NCBI RefSeq assembly: GCF_015354405.1
Contig: NZ_JADKYP010000040.1
Location: 1-64,000 of the forward strand
Direction: 5' to 3'
Length of the DNA stretch: 64,000 nt
Source of the DNA: Nocardia sp. BSTN01
GTDB taxonomy: Bacteria; Actinomycetota; Actinomycetes; Mycobacteriales; Mycobacteriaceae
Positions within the stretch are counted from its first letter, which is position 1, and every line of letters starts with the position of its first letter. Below, piece by piece: positions 52,257 to 60,949 of this stretch. The notes below the pieces were generated by a model that saw only the letters and a list, made by a program, of their open reading frames with translations, searched no databases and was not told the origin of the DNA. The translations under genes and the position numbers were made by a program.

Positions 52257-53591
52257 ATGAACGGTCCTGGCTTCACCCCCACCCAACTGGCTGCCCGGGC
52301 CTCCTATCTGCTCCGCGGCAACGATCTGGGGACCATGACCAGCGCGGCCCCGAAGCTCTATCCCCATATGTGGAGCTGGGACGCCGCCTTCGTCGCGGTC
52401 GGCCTGGCGCCGCTGAGTGTGGAGCGGGCCGTGGTCGAACTCGACACCCTGCTGTCGGCGCAGTGGCGCAATGGGATGATCCCGCACATCGTGTTCGCCA
52501 ACGGGGTGGACGGCTATTTCCCGGGACCGAGCCGGTGGGAATGCCGCCGGCTGGCCACGAACGCTCCCGCCGGTCCCGACACGTCGGGCATCACCCAGCC
52601 GCCGGTGCACGCGATCGCGGTCCAGCGCATCCTCGACCACTCCCGCCGCCACGGCCGCACCACCCGGGCGGTCGCCGCGGAATTCCTGGATCGGCGCTGG
52701 GTCGATCTGATGCGCTGGCATCGCTGGCTGGCTCATGCCCGCGACCCCAAACAGCACGGCCGGATCACCCTGTATCACGGCTGGGAATCCGGAATGGACA
52801 ATTCGCCGCGGTGGGATCGCGCCTACGCCAATGTGGTGGTCGGCGACCTGCCGCCGTATCGGCGGGCCGATATCGACGTGGTCGACCCGGCGCAGCGTCC
52901 CTCCGATCGCGAATACGACCGCTACCTGTGGCTTGTGGAACAAATGCGTCGTTGTGGATACGACGATTTCCAACTCGCCTCGACGATGGGCTTCGCTGTG
53001 GAGGATGTCTTCGTCACCGCCGTGTTCGCGCTGGCCTGTGAGGTCCTGGCCGGAATCGGGGAGGACCACCGCATGCCGCACGCCGACGTGCGCGAGCTCT
53101 ACGAATGGGCCGACTATTTCCGCGCCGGCGTGATCGCCACCGCCGACCCGCGCTCCGGGGCCGCACGCGACTTCGACCTGCGCGCCGACGAGTGGATCGG
53201 CACCGAGACACTGGCCATGTTCGCACCGCTGCTGTGCGGGGGACTGCCGCGCACCACCGAACGCAGCCTGCTGCGCCTGTTCGAGGGTCCGCGCTTCTGC
53301 GGGCACCCGGATCTGCGCTACGCGCTGCCGCCCTCGACCTCGCCGGTGTCGAAGGATTTCCGTCGGCGCGAATACTGGCGCGGACCGGTCTGGCCGGTGA
53401 TGAGCTGGCTGTTCTCCTGGGTCTTCGCCCGCCGTGGCTGGGCCGAACGGTCCTTCATGCTGCGTGCGGAAGGTTTGCGGCAGGCGGGCGACGGCAGCTT
53501 CGCGGAGTACTACGACCCGTTCACCGGCGACCCGCTGGGGAGCATGCAGCAGTCGTGGACGGCGGCCGCGGTTCTCGACTGGCTCGGATGA
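52257..53591 (+). CDS. Glucosylglycerate hydrolase (GH63-like)
   Basis: Hydrolyses 2-O-glucosylglycerate (and related mannosylglycerate) to sugar plus glycerate, an actinobacterial reserve/compatible solute mobilised on nitrogen recovery. From ATG 52257 the protein has 444 aa, close to the 446 of the M. hassiacum enzyme as I remember it. Asp42 in HMWSWDAAFVAVGLA matches its catalytic Asp43, and the SFAEYYDPFTG glutamate is the second catalytic residue. WRNGMIPHIVFANGVDGYFPGPSRW and TSGITQPPVHAIAVQRIL are family signatures. AGGGAA precedes the ATG. Confidence 0.9.
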   Translation: MNGPGFTPTQLAARASYLLRGNDLGTMTSAAPKLYPHMWSWDAAFVAVGLAPLSVERAVVELDTLLSAQWRNGMIPHIVFANGVDGYFPGPSRWECRRLATNAPAGPDTSGITQPPVHAIAVQRILDHSRRHGRTTRAVAAEFLDRRWVDLMRWHRWLAHARDPKQHGRITLYHGWESGMDNSPRWDRAYANVVVGDLPPYRRADIDVVDPAQRPSDREYDRYLWLVEQMRRCGYDDFQLASTMGFAVEDVFVTAVFALACEVLAGIGEDHRMPHADVRELYEWADYFRAGVIATADPRSGAARDFDLRADEWIGTETLAMFAPLLCGGLPRTTERSLLRLFEGPRFCGHPDLRYALPPSTSPVSKDFRRREYWRGPVWPVMSWLFSWVFARRGWAERSFMLRAEGLRQAGDGSFAEYYDPFTGDPLGSMQQSWTAAAVLDWLG

Positions 53592-53629
53592 GTCACGCGT
53601 AAACACTGGTCACAAGTGCCTCGGCTGCT

Positions 53630-53635
53630 TACTCT
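53630..53635 (+). promoter_or_regulatory. Leaderless -10 element for the lysozyme gene
   Basis: TACTCT ends seven bases before ATG 53643. Confidence 0.5.
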
Positions 53636-53642
53636 CGTAGCC

Positions 53643-54401
53643 ATGTATCGACGCACCGTGGCTCGTCCGAAAGTCCGTCGCTTCACCGCAGCCTTGCCGC
53701 TGCTCGCCGTTGCCGGCATATTCTCGGCAACCGGTATCGCCTCCGCCGGACCCACCGGGCCGGATGTGTCGTCGTGGCAACACATCGACGGCCGTCTGAT
53801 CGATTGGTTCGCGGTCCGCGCCTCCGGGCACAACTTCGCCATGGTGAAGGCCACCGAGGGGCTGAACTACGTCAATCCCTATTTCGTCCCCGACAGCCTG
53901 CTCATGCGCGCGGCCGGGGTGGCGCGCGGCACCTATCACTACGCCCATCCGGATCTGCCGCCGGAACCGCAGGCCGCCCTCTACGCCGCGGTCGTCCTCG
54001 GCCAGAACGGCCCGCTGGACCTGCCACCGGTGCTCGATATGGAGAATTCCGGCGGATTGCCCCCGGCGGAGCTGATCGACTGGACCCATCGCTATCTGAC
54101 CACGGTGCAGGCATTGACCGGCCGCGTGCCGATCATCTACACCTACCCGCGGTTCTGGCAGACGGCGATGGCCGATTCCGATCAGTTCCACCAATATCCG
54201 CTGTGGATCGCCGATTACCGCGGTAACGCCCAGCCCGAAGTGCCCGGCGGCTGGCCGGCGTGGACCTTCTGGCAGACCACCGATTCCGGCAGTGTGCCCG
54301 GTATCGCGGGCAATACCGACCTCAACGTCTACAGCGGGGCGCAGGGCAGTTTCGCGCAGTTCGCCAATATGCCGTTCAGCGGCAGCAGTTCGGGCAGTTA
54401 G
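53643..54401 (+). CDS. Secreted GH25 lysozyme-like muramidase
   Basis: A 252-aa exported protein: a signal sequence with VRRFTAALPLLAVAGIFSATGIASAG, then a GH25 fold with PDVSSWQHIDGRLIDWFAV (first catalytic Asp), FAMVKATEGLNYVNPYF and the DxE motif LDMENSGG. It should cleave the MurNAc-GlcNAc bond in cell wall, its own during remodelling or a competitor's. It ends 4 bp inside the convergent ABC gene. Confidence 0.93.
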   Translation: MYRRTVARPKVRRFTAALPLLAVAGIFSATGIASAGPTGPDVSSWQHIDGRLIDWFAVRASGHNFAMVKATEGLNYVNPYFVPDSLLMRAAGVARGTYHYAHPDLPPEPQAALYAAVVLGQNGPLDLPPVLDMENSGGLPPAELIDWTHRYLTTVQALTGRVPIIYTYPRFWQTAMADSDQFHQYPLWIADYRGNAQPEVPGGWPAWTFWQTTDSGSVPGIAGNTDLNVYSGAQGSFAQFANMPFSGSSSGS

Positions 54402-55177
54402 AGGATCTGGGACAGAAACTGTTGCAGCCGTGGGGTTTCCGGATCGTCGAAGAGACGGTCCGGAGCCCCCGACTCCACCACCCTGCCCTGGTCCATGAAC
54501 ACCACACTGTCGGAAACCGAACGGGCGAAACCCATTTCGTGGGTCACCACGATCATCGTCATACCGCCGGACGCCAGATCCGCCATCAGCGAGAGCACAC
54601 CCTTGACCAACTCCGGGTCCAGGGCCGAGGTCGCCTCGTCGAACAGCATCAATTCCGGCTTCATCGCCAGCGCGCGGGCGATGGCGACGCGCTGCTGCTG
54701 ACCACCGGACAGATTCGCGGGGCGGGTGTCGGCGCGCGCCGCCAATCCGACCGCCTCGAGTTGCTCCAGCGCCAGTGCCCGCGCCGCTTCCTTGCTCAGG
54801 CCGCGCAATTTCCGCGGTCCCAGGGCCACGTTCTCCGCCACCGTCTTGTGCGGGAACAAATTGAAATGCTGAAAGACCATCCCGATGCGCTGCCGCAGCC
54901 GATCCGGATTCTCACCCAGCACCGACACCCCGTCGATCAGCACATCGCCGGAATCGGGTTCGTGCAGGCGGTTCAACACCCGCAGCAGGGTGGACTTTCC
55001 CGAACCGGACGGGCCGATGACCGTGGTGGTGTGACCGGCCTCGACGTGGATGTCGACGCCGCGCAGCACCTGGTTGTTGCCGAGAGTCAGATGCAGATCC
55101 ACCCCGGTCAGCGAGGAACTGGCGCTCACGCCTTTCGCATTGCGGTCACTCACGCCTTTCGCATTCTGGTCGCTCAC
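54398..55177 (-). CDS. Polar amino-acid ABC importer ATPase (GlnQ-like)
   Basis: A 259-aa ATPase. Walker A is VIGPSGSGKSTLLRVLN, the Q-loop VFQHFNLFPHKTVAENV, the signature LSGGQQQRVAIARAL, Walker B LMLFDEATSALDP, and the switch VTHEMGFARSVSD. Coupled by GTGA overlap to the fused binding-protein/permease gene upstream. The N-terminus is encoded by a tandem repeat with three possible GTG starts (55177, 55153, 55129); the real one cannot be fixed by eye. Confidence 0.93.
   Translation of the reverse strand: MSDQNAKGVSDRNAKGVSASSSLTGVDLHLTLGNNQVLRGVDIHVEAGHTTTVIGPSGSGKSTLLRVLNRLHEPDSGDVLIDGVSVLGENPDRLRQRIGMVFQHFNLFPHKTVAENVALGPRKLRGLSKEAARALALEQLEAVGLAARADTRPANLSGGQQQRVAIARALAMKPELMLFDEATSALDPELVKGVLSLMADLASGGMTMIVVTHEMGFARSVSDSVVFMDQGRVVESGAPDRLFDDPETPRLQQFLSQIL
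55130..55177 (-). repeat. 24-bp tandem repeat at the ATPase start
   Basis: Two 24-base units encode VSDQNAKG and VSDRNAKG, followed by VS at a third GTG. Each unit offers an in-frame GTG start. Confidence 0.8.
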
Positions 55178-56970
55178 GCTCCGCGTCCTTCCGTGATGAC
55201 TGCCTGGTCGATTTCGTCGGCGGCGGCTTCGGCGCGGCCGGTGCGCAATCGGCGGTCGATGTAGTTCACCAGGTGGGTGAGCGGGATGGTGAGCAGCAGA
55301 TAGACCAGCCCCGCCGCGACCAGCGGCGACAGATTTCCGGTCTGGGAATTCAGATCGCGGCCGACGGCGAACAGTTCCCGCTGGGAGGCGAGCAGGCCGA
55401 GGAAGTAGATCAGCGAGGAATCCTTGATCAGCGCGATGAACTGGTTCATCAGCGCCGGCAGCACCCGCCGCACACCCTGTGGAATCACCACCAGCGTCAT
55501 GGACTGCCGATAGCCGAATCCGATCGCGCGCGCGGCCTCCAACTGTCCCGGCTCCACCGACTGGATACCCGAACGGAAGATCTCGCCGATATAGGCCGAG
55601 GCCAGCAACGCCAGCGCGACCGCGCCCAGCCAGTACGGATTGTTCCCGGTGATCCCCTTGACTATCGGTCCGATACCCAGGCCGATCAACAGGATGATCA
55701 CCACGGCCGGCAAACCGCGGAAGATGTCGGTGTAGACCCGCGCGGGCCACCGCAACCAGCGGGTACGCGAAATACCGGCCACCGCCAGTAGAATGCCGAT
55801 CAGCGTGCCCAGTACCCCCGAAACCAGCGCCAGAATCAGCGTATTCGGCAGACCCGTCTTGAACAGATCGGGGAATGCCTTGCGGTACAACGACCAATCG
55901 AAGAACGTTTCCTTCAATTGCGTCAGCGTCGATTTCGGTGCGTTCTGCTGAGCGCTGGGCTGATGTTCGGCCGCGATCTTCTCGAAGTCCGGAAGTTGCG
56001 GCATCGGCGCGGATTTGGAGCCCGGTTTCCAGCCCAGTGGCAGCGGGCGCGGCACCCAGTCGGAGTAGAGCTTGGCGTAGGTCCCGTCCGCGATCACCGC
56101 GTCGAGGCCGGAATTGAGGGCGTCGATCAGCGGCTGATTGTTCTTGCGGACCGCCCAGGCGGTGAAATTGTCCAGGCTGAAGGTGTTCTGCACGATCGAG
56201 GTGGGATCACCCGGTTTGATCGCACCGGTGGCCTGCTGGGAGGGCGCGACCCAGGCATCGATCTGCCCGGTCTTCAGATTCGCGTAGGCGGTGTTGTAGT
56301 CGGGGAATTTCACCGCGTCCAGATGCAGCGTGCCGCTGACGTATTCGTCCTGCACGGTGCCCTGCACCACGCCGATCCGCACGCCCGGTTTCAGATCCGA
56401 GAACCCTTGAATCGCACTGCCGTTGGGCACCACGAGGGAGAAGTAGCCGAAGTCGTAACCGTTGGTGAAACCGACCTGCTGCCGCCGGGCATCGGTGGTG
56501 GTGATGCTCGACGACCCCACGTCGAACCGGCCGGTGGCGACCAGGGAGAGCAGCGAGGCGAATTCGGTACCGGAGAACTGCACCCGCAATCCGAGTTTCG
56601 CACCGATCGCCTTCAGCAGTTCGTTGTCGAATCCGGTGAAGGTTCCCGACGGGTCGACGCAGATACTCGGCGGCGCGTCCGACAGCGTGCCCACGCTGAG
56701 CACACCGGGCTGGGACAAGCCGAGCTTGGTGATATCGATCGAATTCAGCGGCGCGGTGGTCGCGGTGGTGTAGCGATCGGTGCCGGCCGTCGCACCGCTC
56801 GCCAGTTTCGTCGGCGCCGGTGAGGCGGCCGCGGGCCCGGGCGGCGCGCACAGGTTCGAGGCCTGCGACGAACTGCCGCCGTCGGAACTGCAGGCTACGG
56901 CGAACAGCAGCATCATCGCCGCCATCAGCGCGATCAGCGCACGCGGGCGCGAGACGGGCAAACGGGCCAT
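55174..56970 (-). CDS. Fused substrate-binding lipoprotein and permease of an amino-acid ABC importer
   Basis: A 598-aa fusion. Residues 1-28 are a lipoprotein signal (LIALMAAMMLLFAVACSS), about 60-330 an SBP_bac_3 domain (GVLSVGTLSDAPPSICVDPSGTFTGFDNELLKAIG; VGFTNGYDFGYFSLVVPNG), and about 360-590 a GlnP-like permease (TLILALVSGVLGTLIGILLAVAG; the EAA loop EAARAIGFGYRQSMTLVVIPQGVRRVLPAL). Glutamine/glutamate-type substrates are likely. The lipid-anchored binding domain is thus tethered to its own channel. GTGA couples it to the ATPase. Confidence 0.92.
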   Translation of the reverse strand: MARLPVSRPRALIALMAAMMLLFAVACSSDGGSSSQASNLCAPPGPAAASPAPTKLASGATAGTDRYTTATTAPLNSIDITKLGLSQPGVLSVGTLSDAPPSICVDPSGTFTGFDNELLKAIGAKLGLRVQFSGTEFASLLSLVATGRFDVGSSSITTTDARRQQVGFTNGYDFGYFSLVVPNGSAIQGFSDLKPGVRIGVVQGTVQDEYVSGTLHLDAVKFPDYNTAYANLKTGQIDAWVAPSQQATGAIKPGDPTSIVQNTFSLDNFTAWAVRKNNQPLIDALNSGLDAVIADGTYAKLYSDWVPRPLPLGWKPGSKSAPMPQLPDFEKIAAEHQPSAQQNAPKSTLTQLKETFFDWSLYRKAFPDLFKTGLPNTLILALVSGVLGTLIGILLAVAGISRTRWLRWPARVYTDIFRGLPAVVIILLIGLGIGPIVKGITGNNPYWLGAVALALLASAYIGEIFRSGIQSVEPGQLEAARAIGFGYRQSMTLVVIPQGVRRVLPALMNQFIALIKDSSLIYFLGLLASQRELFAVGRDLNSQTGNLSPLVAAGLVYLLLTIPLTHLVNYIDRRLRTGRAEAAADEIDQAVITEGRGA

Positions 56971-57078
56971 AGCCGAGAACCCTAGCGGGGCCGGCGGCGC
57001 GCCGAGGGCGGCGACGCGGGTCCACGGGCCGCCGCCCCTGCCACATCGCCCGCCGGAAATCGAATCCCGGTGATTCGA

Positions 57079-57873
57079 TCAGGCGATACCGGCCACCGAC
57101 TCCGGATTGAAGTTGTCCCGCCATGCGACGGCCTGCTCGACCACGCTCAGGTCGTAGTCGGGTCCGCCGGCGCCCACGGTGAACAGCGTCGCCCCGGCGC
57201 CCACCAGCCGCTCGGCCTGTTCGGCACCGGGCCAGGACACCGACCGCTCGATCCGGTTCGCGTCGGTGCCGACCTCGGCGCAGTGTTCGGCCAGGATCTT
57301 CGATTTGCGTTCCAGCGCTTCGATATCGGCGAAGCTGTGCCAGATGTCGGCGTATTCGGCCACCAGTCGCAACGTCTTTCGTTCACCGCCACCGCCGATC
57401 AGAATCGGAATGTGGCGCGTCGGTTGCGGATTCAGTTTCGGCAGCCGGGCGTCGATGCGCGCGAGGTATTCCTTCAGCAATGCCAGACGTGTTCCGGGCG
57501 TGCCGAATTCGTAGCCGTATTGGTCGTAGTCCTTCTGGAACCAGCCGGCGCCGATGCCGAGGATCAGCCGGCCGCCGGAAATGTGGTCGACTGTGCGGGC
57601 CATATCGGCGAGCAGATCGGGGTTGCGATATCCGCCGCCGGTCACCAGTGCGCCGAGTTCGACTCGTTCGGTCTGCTCGGCGATCGCACCGAGCATGGTC
57701 CAGCATTCGAAATGCGCGCCGTCGGAATCGCCGGTGAGCGGATAGAAGTGATCCCAGTTGAACACGATGTCGACGCCCGCATCCTCGGCCCGGCGCACCG
57801 CATCCCGTATCAACCCGTAATCGGGAGCATGTTGCGGCTGTAGCTGAACTCCGATGCGAACCGGTCGAGTCAT
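57079..57873 (-). CDS. LLM-class F420-dependent oxidoreductase
   Basis: A 264-aa luciferase-like TIM-barrel enzyme using deazaflavin F420. VDIVFNWDHFYPLTGDSDGAHFECWTMLGAIAEQTERVELGALVTGGGYRNPDLLADMARTVDHISGGRLILGIGAGW is shown here only by its parts: WDHFYPL, GALVTGGGYRNP and LILGIGAGWF are the diagnostic motifs. The substrate is unknown. The ATG follows AGGAGCATCGG. Confidence 0.9.
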   Translation of the reverse strand: MTRPVRIGVQLQPQHAPDYGLIRDAVRRAEDAGVDIVFNWDHFYPLTGDSDGAHFECWTMLGAIAEQTERVELGALVTGGGYRNPDLLADMARTVDHISGGRLILGIGAGWFQKDYDQYGYEFGTPGTRLALLKEYLARIDARLPKLNPQPTRHIPILIGGGGERKTLRLVAEYADIWHSFADIEALERKSKILAEHCAEVGTDANRIERSVSWPGAEQAERLVGAGATLFTVGAGGPDYDLSVVEQAVAWRDNFNPESVAGIA

Positions 57874-57967
57874 CCGATGCTCCTTCGTCTCGTGAGCTGC
57901 TCTCGCGGCCGGTCAGCGGCCCTTGACGAGGCTACTCGCCCGCTGCACCCCGTGCGGGGCGCTGGGT

Positions 57968-57973
57968 TACTGT
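57968..57973 (+). promoter_or_regulatory. Possible -10 element of the ugpC-like gene
   Basis: TACTGT lies about 70 bases before ATG 58042, with a short hairpin CCGGCA/TGCCGG in the leader at about 58008-58024. No clear -35 is visible. Confidence 0.3.
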
Positions 57974-58041
57974 GGGGCGCGCACCGACCCCTCTACTCGG
58001 ATCGTCCGGCACGTTCCTGCCGGTGAAGGGATTGATTCACC

Positions 58042-59121
58042 ATGGCCACGGTCACCTTCGACCACGCCACCCGGCTCTACCCGGGTGGTACCAAACCCGC
58101 CGTCGACAAGTTGGATCTCGAGATCGCCGACGGCGAATTCCTGGTACTGGTCGGACCGTCCGGATGCGGCAAGTCCACCTCGCTGCGCATGCTGGCCGGA
58201 CTCGAGGAGGTCGACGAGGGCCGCATCCTGATCGGCGACCGGGACGTCACCGACGCCGAACCCAAACAGCGCGATATCGCGATGGTGTTCCAGAACTACG
58301 CGCTCTACCCGCATATGACGGTCGCGGAGAACATGGGTTTCGCACTGAAGATGGCCAAGGTCGGTAAGGCCGAGCGGAACCAGCGCGTGCTGGAGGCGGC
58401 GAAACTGCTCGACCTGCAGGACTTCCTGGACCGCAAACCCAAGGCGCTGTCCGGCGGTCAGCGCCAGCGTGTCGCGATGGGCCGTGCGATCGTGCGGCAG
58501 CCGCAGGTGTTCCTGATGGACGAACCGCTGTCGAATCTGGACGCGAAACTGCGCGTGCAGACCCGCACGCAGATCGCCCAGTTGCAGCGTCGGCTCGGCA
58601 CGACCACTGTCTACGTCACCCACGACCAGGTCGAGGCGATGACCATGGGCGACCGGGTGGCGGTGCTCAAGGACGGACTGCTGCAGCAGTGCGCCTCACC
58701 GCGGGACCTGTATCGGGATCCGGCGAACCTGTTCGTCGCGGGCTTCATGGGTTCACCGGCGATGAACCTGTTCACGCTGCCGGTGTCGGACGGTTCGGTC
58801 ACCCTCGGCGGACATTCGATCGCGCTGCCGCGCGCGGTGGCCGATGCCGCGGGCGCGTCCGTGGTGGTCGGTATCCGGCCGGAGCACTTCGATCTGGCCG
58901 GCGGTTCCGACGGTATCGCCATGGAGATCGACGTGGTCGAGGAGCTGGGCTCCGACGCCTACATCTACGGCCGCACCCTGGGCGAGGCCGGCGGAGATCA
59001 GACCATCGTCGCCCGCGCCGACTGGCGCAATCCGCCGCAGAAGGGCGACAAGCTGACACTCACCACCGATGCGGAGCACACCTACTTCTTCGACCCGGCC
59101 GACGGTCGGCGACTGACCTAG
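58042..59121 (+). CDS. ugpC: UgpC/MsmK-type ABC sugar-importer ATPase, unlinked to a transporter
   Basis: A 359-aa CUT1-family ATPase. Walker A is VGPSGCGKSTSLRMLAG, signature LSGGQRQRVAMGRAI, Walker B VFLMDEPLSNLDAKLR, and it has the C-terminal regulatory MalK-like domain (VVVGIRPEHFDLAGG; DVVEELGSDAYIYGR). No binding protein or permease is nearby, so it may serve several sugar importers, as MsiK does in Streptomyces. The gene symbol follows the family name only. A strong terminator follows. Confidence 0.9.
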   Translation: MATVTFDHATRLYPGGTKPAVDKLDLEIADGEFLVLVGPSGCGKSTSLRMLAGLEEVDEGRILIGDRDVTDAEPKQRDIAMVFQNYALYPHMTVAENMGFALKMAKVGKAERNQRVLEAAKLLDLQDFLDRKPKALSGGQRQRVAMGRAIVRQPQVFLMDEPLSNLDAKLRVQTRTQIAQLQRRLGTTTVYVTHDQVEAMTMGDRVAVLKDGLLQQCASPRDLYRDPANLFVAGFMGSPAMNLFTLPVSDGSVTLGGHSIALPRAVADAAGASVVVGIRPEHFDLAGGSDGIAMEIDVVEELGSDAYIYGRTLGEAGGDQTIVARADWRNPPQKGDKLTLTTDAEHTYFFDPADGRRLT

Positions 59122-59133
59122 TCATCGAAACCG

Positions 59134-59169
59134 GCTGCCCCCGAATGCTTTTCGGCATTCGGGGGCAGC
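59134..59169. terminator. Strong bidirectional terminator
   Basis: A perfect 15-bp stem, GCTGCCCCCGAATGC with GCATTCGGGGGCAGC, and a six-base loop lie between the convergent ugpC-like and HxlR genes. Confidence 0.88.
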
Positions 59170-59175
59170 TCGCGT

Positions 59176-59667
59176 TCAGCCGCGCGGCCGGCGCCAATCC
59201 TTGTTCACCCGGATCCGGATGTCCTCCAGTCCGAGTTCGTCACCTCCGGCGCCGCGCAATTCCACCCGCACCGGTTCGCCGGTGGTGTCCTCGATCCGCT
59301 CCAGTGGCGGCACCCCGCCCTGCAGATATTTGTCCCCCCACTGCCACAGCGCGAAGATCGCCGGCAGCAGATCCCGGCCCATATCGGTGAGCACGTACTC
59401 GTTGCGGGTGCGCTTACCCTCTTCGCGATACGGCTGTTTGCGCAGCAGCCCGGCATCGGTGAGTTTGCGCAGCGCGGCGGCCGCGGCGGCGTCGGTGATA
59501 CCCACCCGCGCCGCGAAACCGTCGAAGCGGGTCGTCCCGTAGATGGATTCGCGCAGAATCAGCATCGCCGAGCGCGCGCCGACGATGTCGAGGGCCTTCA
59601 CGATGGAACAGCCATCCGGCTTCCACGAATTCAGGTCACGCAGGGGTCCTTCCAGTTTCACGGGCAT
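59176..59667 (-). CDS. HxlR-family transcriptional regulator
   Basis: A 163-aa winged-helix protein: CSIVKALDIVGARSAMLILRESIYGTTRFDGFAARVGITDAAAAAALRKLTDAGLLRKQPY is present in parts CSIVKALDIVGARSAMLI and GITDAAAAAALRKLTDAGLL, with wing NEYVLTDMGRDLLPAI and a C-terminal extension of about 50 residues. ATG 59667 is preferred because TATGAT lies seven bases upstream (leaderless). A palindrome within that promoter suggests autorepression and control of the divergent thiolase. Confidence 0.88.
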   Translation of the reverse strand: MPVKLEGPLRDLNSWKPDGCSIVKALDIVGARSAMLILRESIYGTTRFDGFAARVGITDAAAAAALRKLTDAGLLRKQPYREEGKRTRNEYVLTDMGRDLLPAIFALWQWGDKYLQGGVPPLERIEDTTGEPVRVELRGAGGDELGLEDIRIRVNKDWRRPRG

Positions 59668-59674
59668 GACGACG

Positions 59675-59694
59675 ATCATACCAAGTCTGACTTG
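59675..59694 (-). promoter_or_regulatory. HxlR promoter with overlapping operator
   Basis: TATGAT at 59675-59680 is a near-consensus -10 seven bases before ATG 59667. The perfect palindrome CAAGTCTGACTTG (59682-59694) sits in the spacer just upstream. Confidence 0.65.
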
Positions 59695-59734
59695 TCATAA
59701 CTAATGTCAGCTCCTAACCTGGCTTTAGGGCGAC

Positions 59735-59746
59735 TAAGTCAGATTG
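59735..59746 (+). promoter_or_regulatory. Second HxlR-like operator, thiolase side
   Basis: TAAGTCAGATTG resembles the palindrome at 59682-59694 read in reverse (CAAGTCAGACTTG) with one base missing, 30 bases before the thiolase ATG. Confidence 0.45.
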
Positions 59747-59776
59747 TCGCAACGGCGCGATACCGGAGGAATCGCC

Positions 59777-60946
59777 ATGAGAGACGCAGTGATCGTCGAG
59801 GCCGTACGCACCCCGATCGGCAAGGGCAAAGCCACCGGAGCGCTGCACGACCAGCATCCGGTCGACCTGTTCGCGCACAGCCTGCGCGAGGTCGTGCGGC
59901 GCAGCGGGATCGATCCGGTGCTGATCGACGATGTCATCGGCGGTGTGGTCACCCAGATCGGCGAGCAGTCGGTCAACATCACCCGCCACGCCGCGCTCGC
60001 GGCCGGCTATCCGGAATCCGTTCCCGCCACCACGGTCGACCGGCAGTGCGGCAGCAGCCAGCAGGCCATCCACTTCGCCGCTCAGGGTGTGCTGGCCGGG
60101 GCCTACGACATCGTCGTCGCCGGCGGGCTGGAGTCGATGAGCCGGGTGCCGATGGGGTCGAGCGTGGCCGGTGCCACCGATATCAACGGGGTGGCATTCG
60201 CCGAGCGGTATCCGGACGAGCTGGTACCGCAGGGGATCAGCGCGGAACTGATCGCGGCGCGCTGGGGGATCTCACGCACCGCCATGGACGAGTTCTCCCT
60301 GGCCAGTCACGAGAAGGCCGCCGCCGCGACGAAGAACGGATCCTTCGAGTCACAGCTCGCGCCGCTGGCCGGGTTGAGCACCGACGAGGGCATCCGGGTC
60401 GGCAGCACCCTGGAAGCCCTGGCCGGGCTGCGGCCCGCCTACTACAGCGAGGCCTATGCCGCGCGGTTCCCCGAGATCGGCTGGAACGTGACCGCCGCCA
60501 ATGCGAGCCAGATCAACGACGGTAGCGCCGCGGTGCTGATCACGACCAGTGAGAAGGCCGCGCAACTGGGCCTGCGGCCACTGGCCCGGCTGCACAGTTT
60601 CGCGGTCGCGGGCGACGATCCGCTGCTGATGCTCACCGCGGTGATCCCGGCGACGCGAAAGGTGTTGCAGCGCTCCGGACTGTCGCTGGCCGATATCGAT
60701 CTGTTCGAGGTCAACGAGGCCTTCGCCTCGGTGGTCCTGGCCTGGGCCGCCGACACCGGTGCCGATCTGTCCCGGGTGAACGTCAACGGCGGCGCGATCG
60801 CGCTGGGGCATCCGCTCGGCGCCTCCGGTGCGCGGCTGGCGACCACGCTGGTCCACGCGCTGCACGAACGCGGCGCCCGCTTCGGACTGCACACCATGTG
60901 CGAGGCGGGCGGTTTGGCGAACGCGACCATCTACGAGCGGCTGTGA
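59777..60946 (+). CDS. Thiolase (acetyl-CoA acyltransferase)
   Basis: A 389-aa enzyme that cleaves or forms 3-oxoacyl-CoA. VDRQCGSSQQAIHFAAQ holds the nucleophile cysteine, VNGGAIALGHPLGASGARLATTLVH the histidine motif, and LHTMCEAGGLANATIYERL the second cysteine. VNEAFASVVLAWA is also conserved. ATG 59777 has GGAGGA upstream; an earlier ATG at 59744 lies in the operator region. Divergent from and probably controlled by the HxlR gene. The full pathway is not nearby. Confidence 0.93.
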   Translation: MRDAVIVEAVRTPIGKGKATGALHDQHPVDLFAHSLREVVRRSGIDPVLIDDVIGGVVTQIGEQSVNITRHAALAAGYPESVPATTVDRQCGSSQQAIHFAAQGVLAGAYDIVVAGGLESMSRVPMGSSVAGATDINGVAFAERYPDELVPQGISAELIAARWGISRTAMDEFSLASHEKAAAATKNGSFESQLAPLAGLSTDEGIRVGSTLEALAGLRPAYYSEAYAARFPEIGWNVTAANASQINDGSAAVLITTSEKAAQLGLRPLARLHSFAVAGDDPLLMLTAVIPATRKVLQRSGLSLADIDLFEVNEAFASVVLAWAADTGADLSRVNVNGGAIALGHPLGASGARLATTLVHALHERGARFGLHTMCEAGGLANATIYERL

Positions 60947-60949
60947 CCG

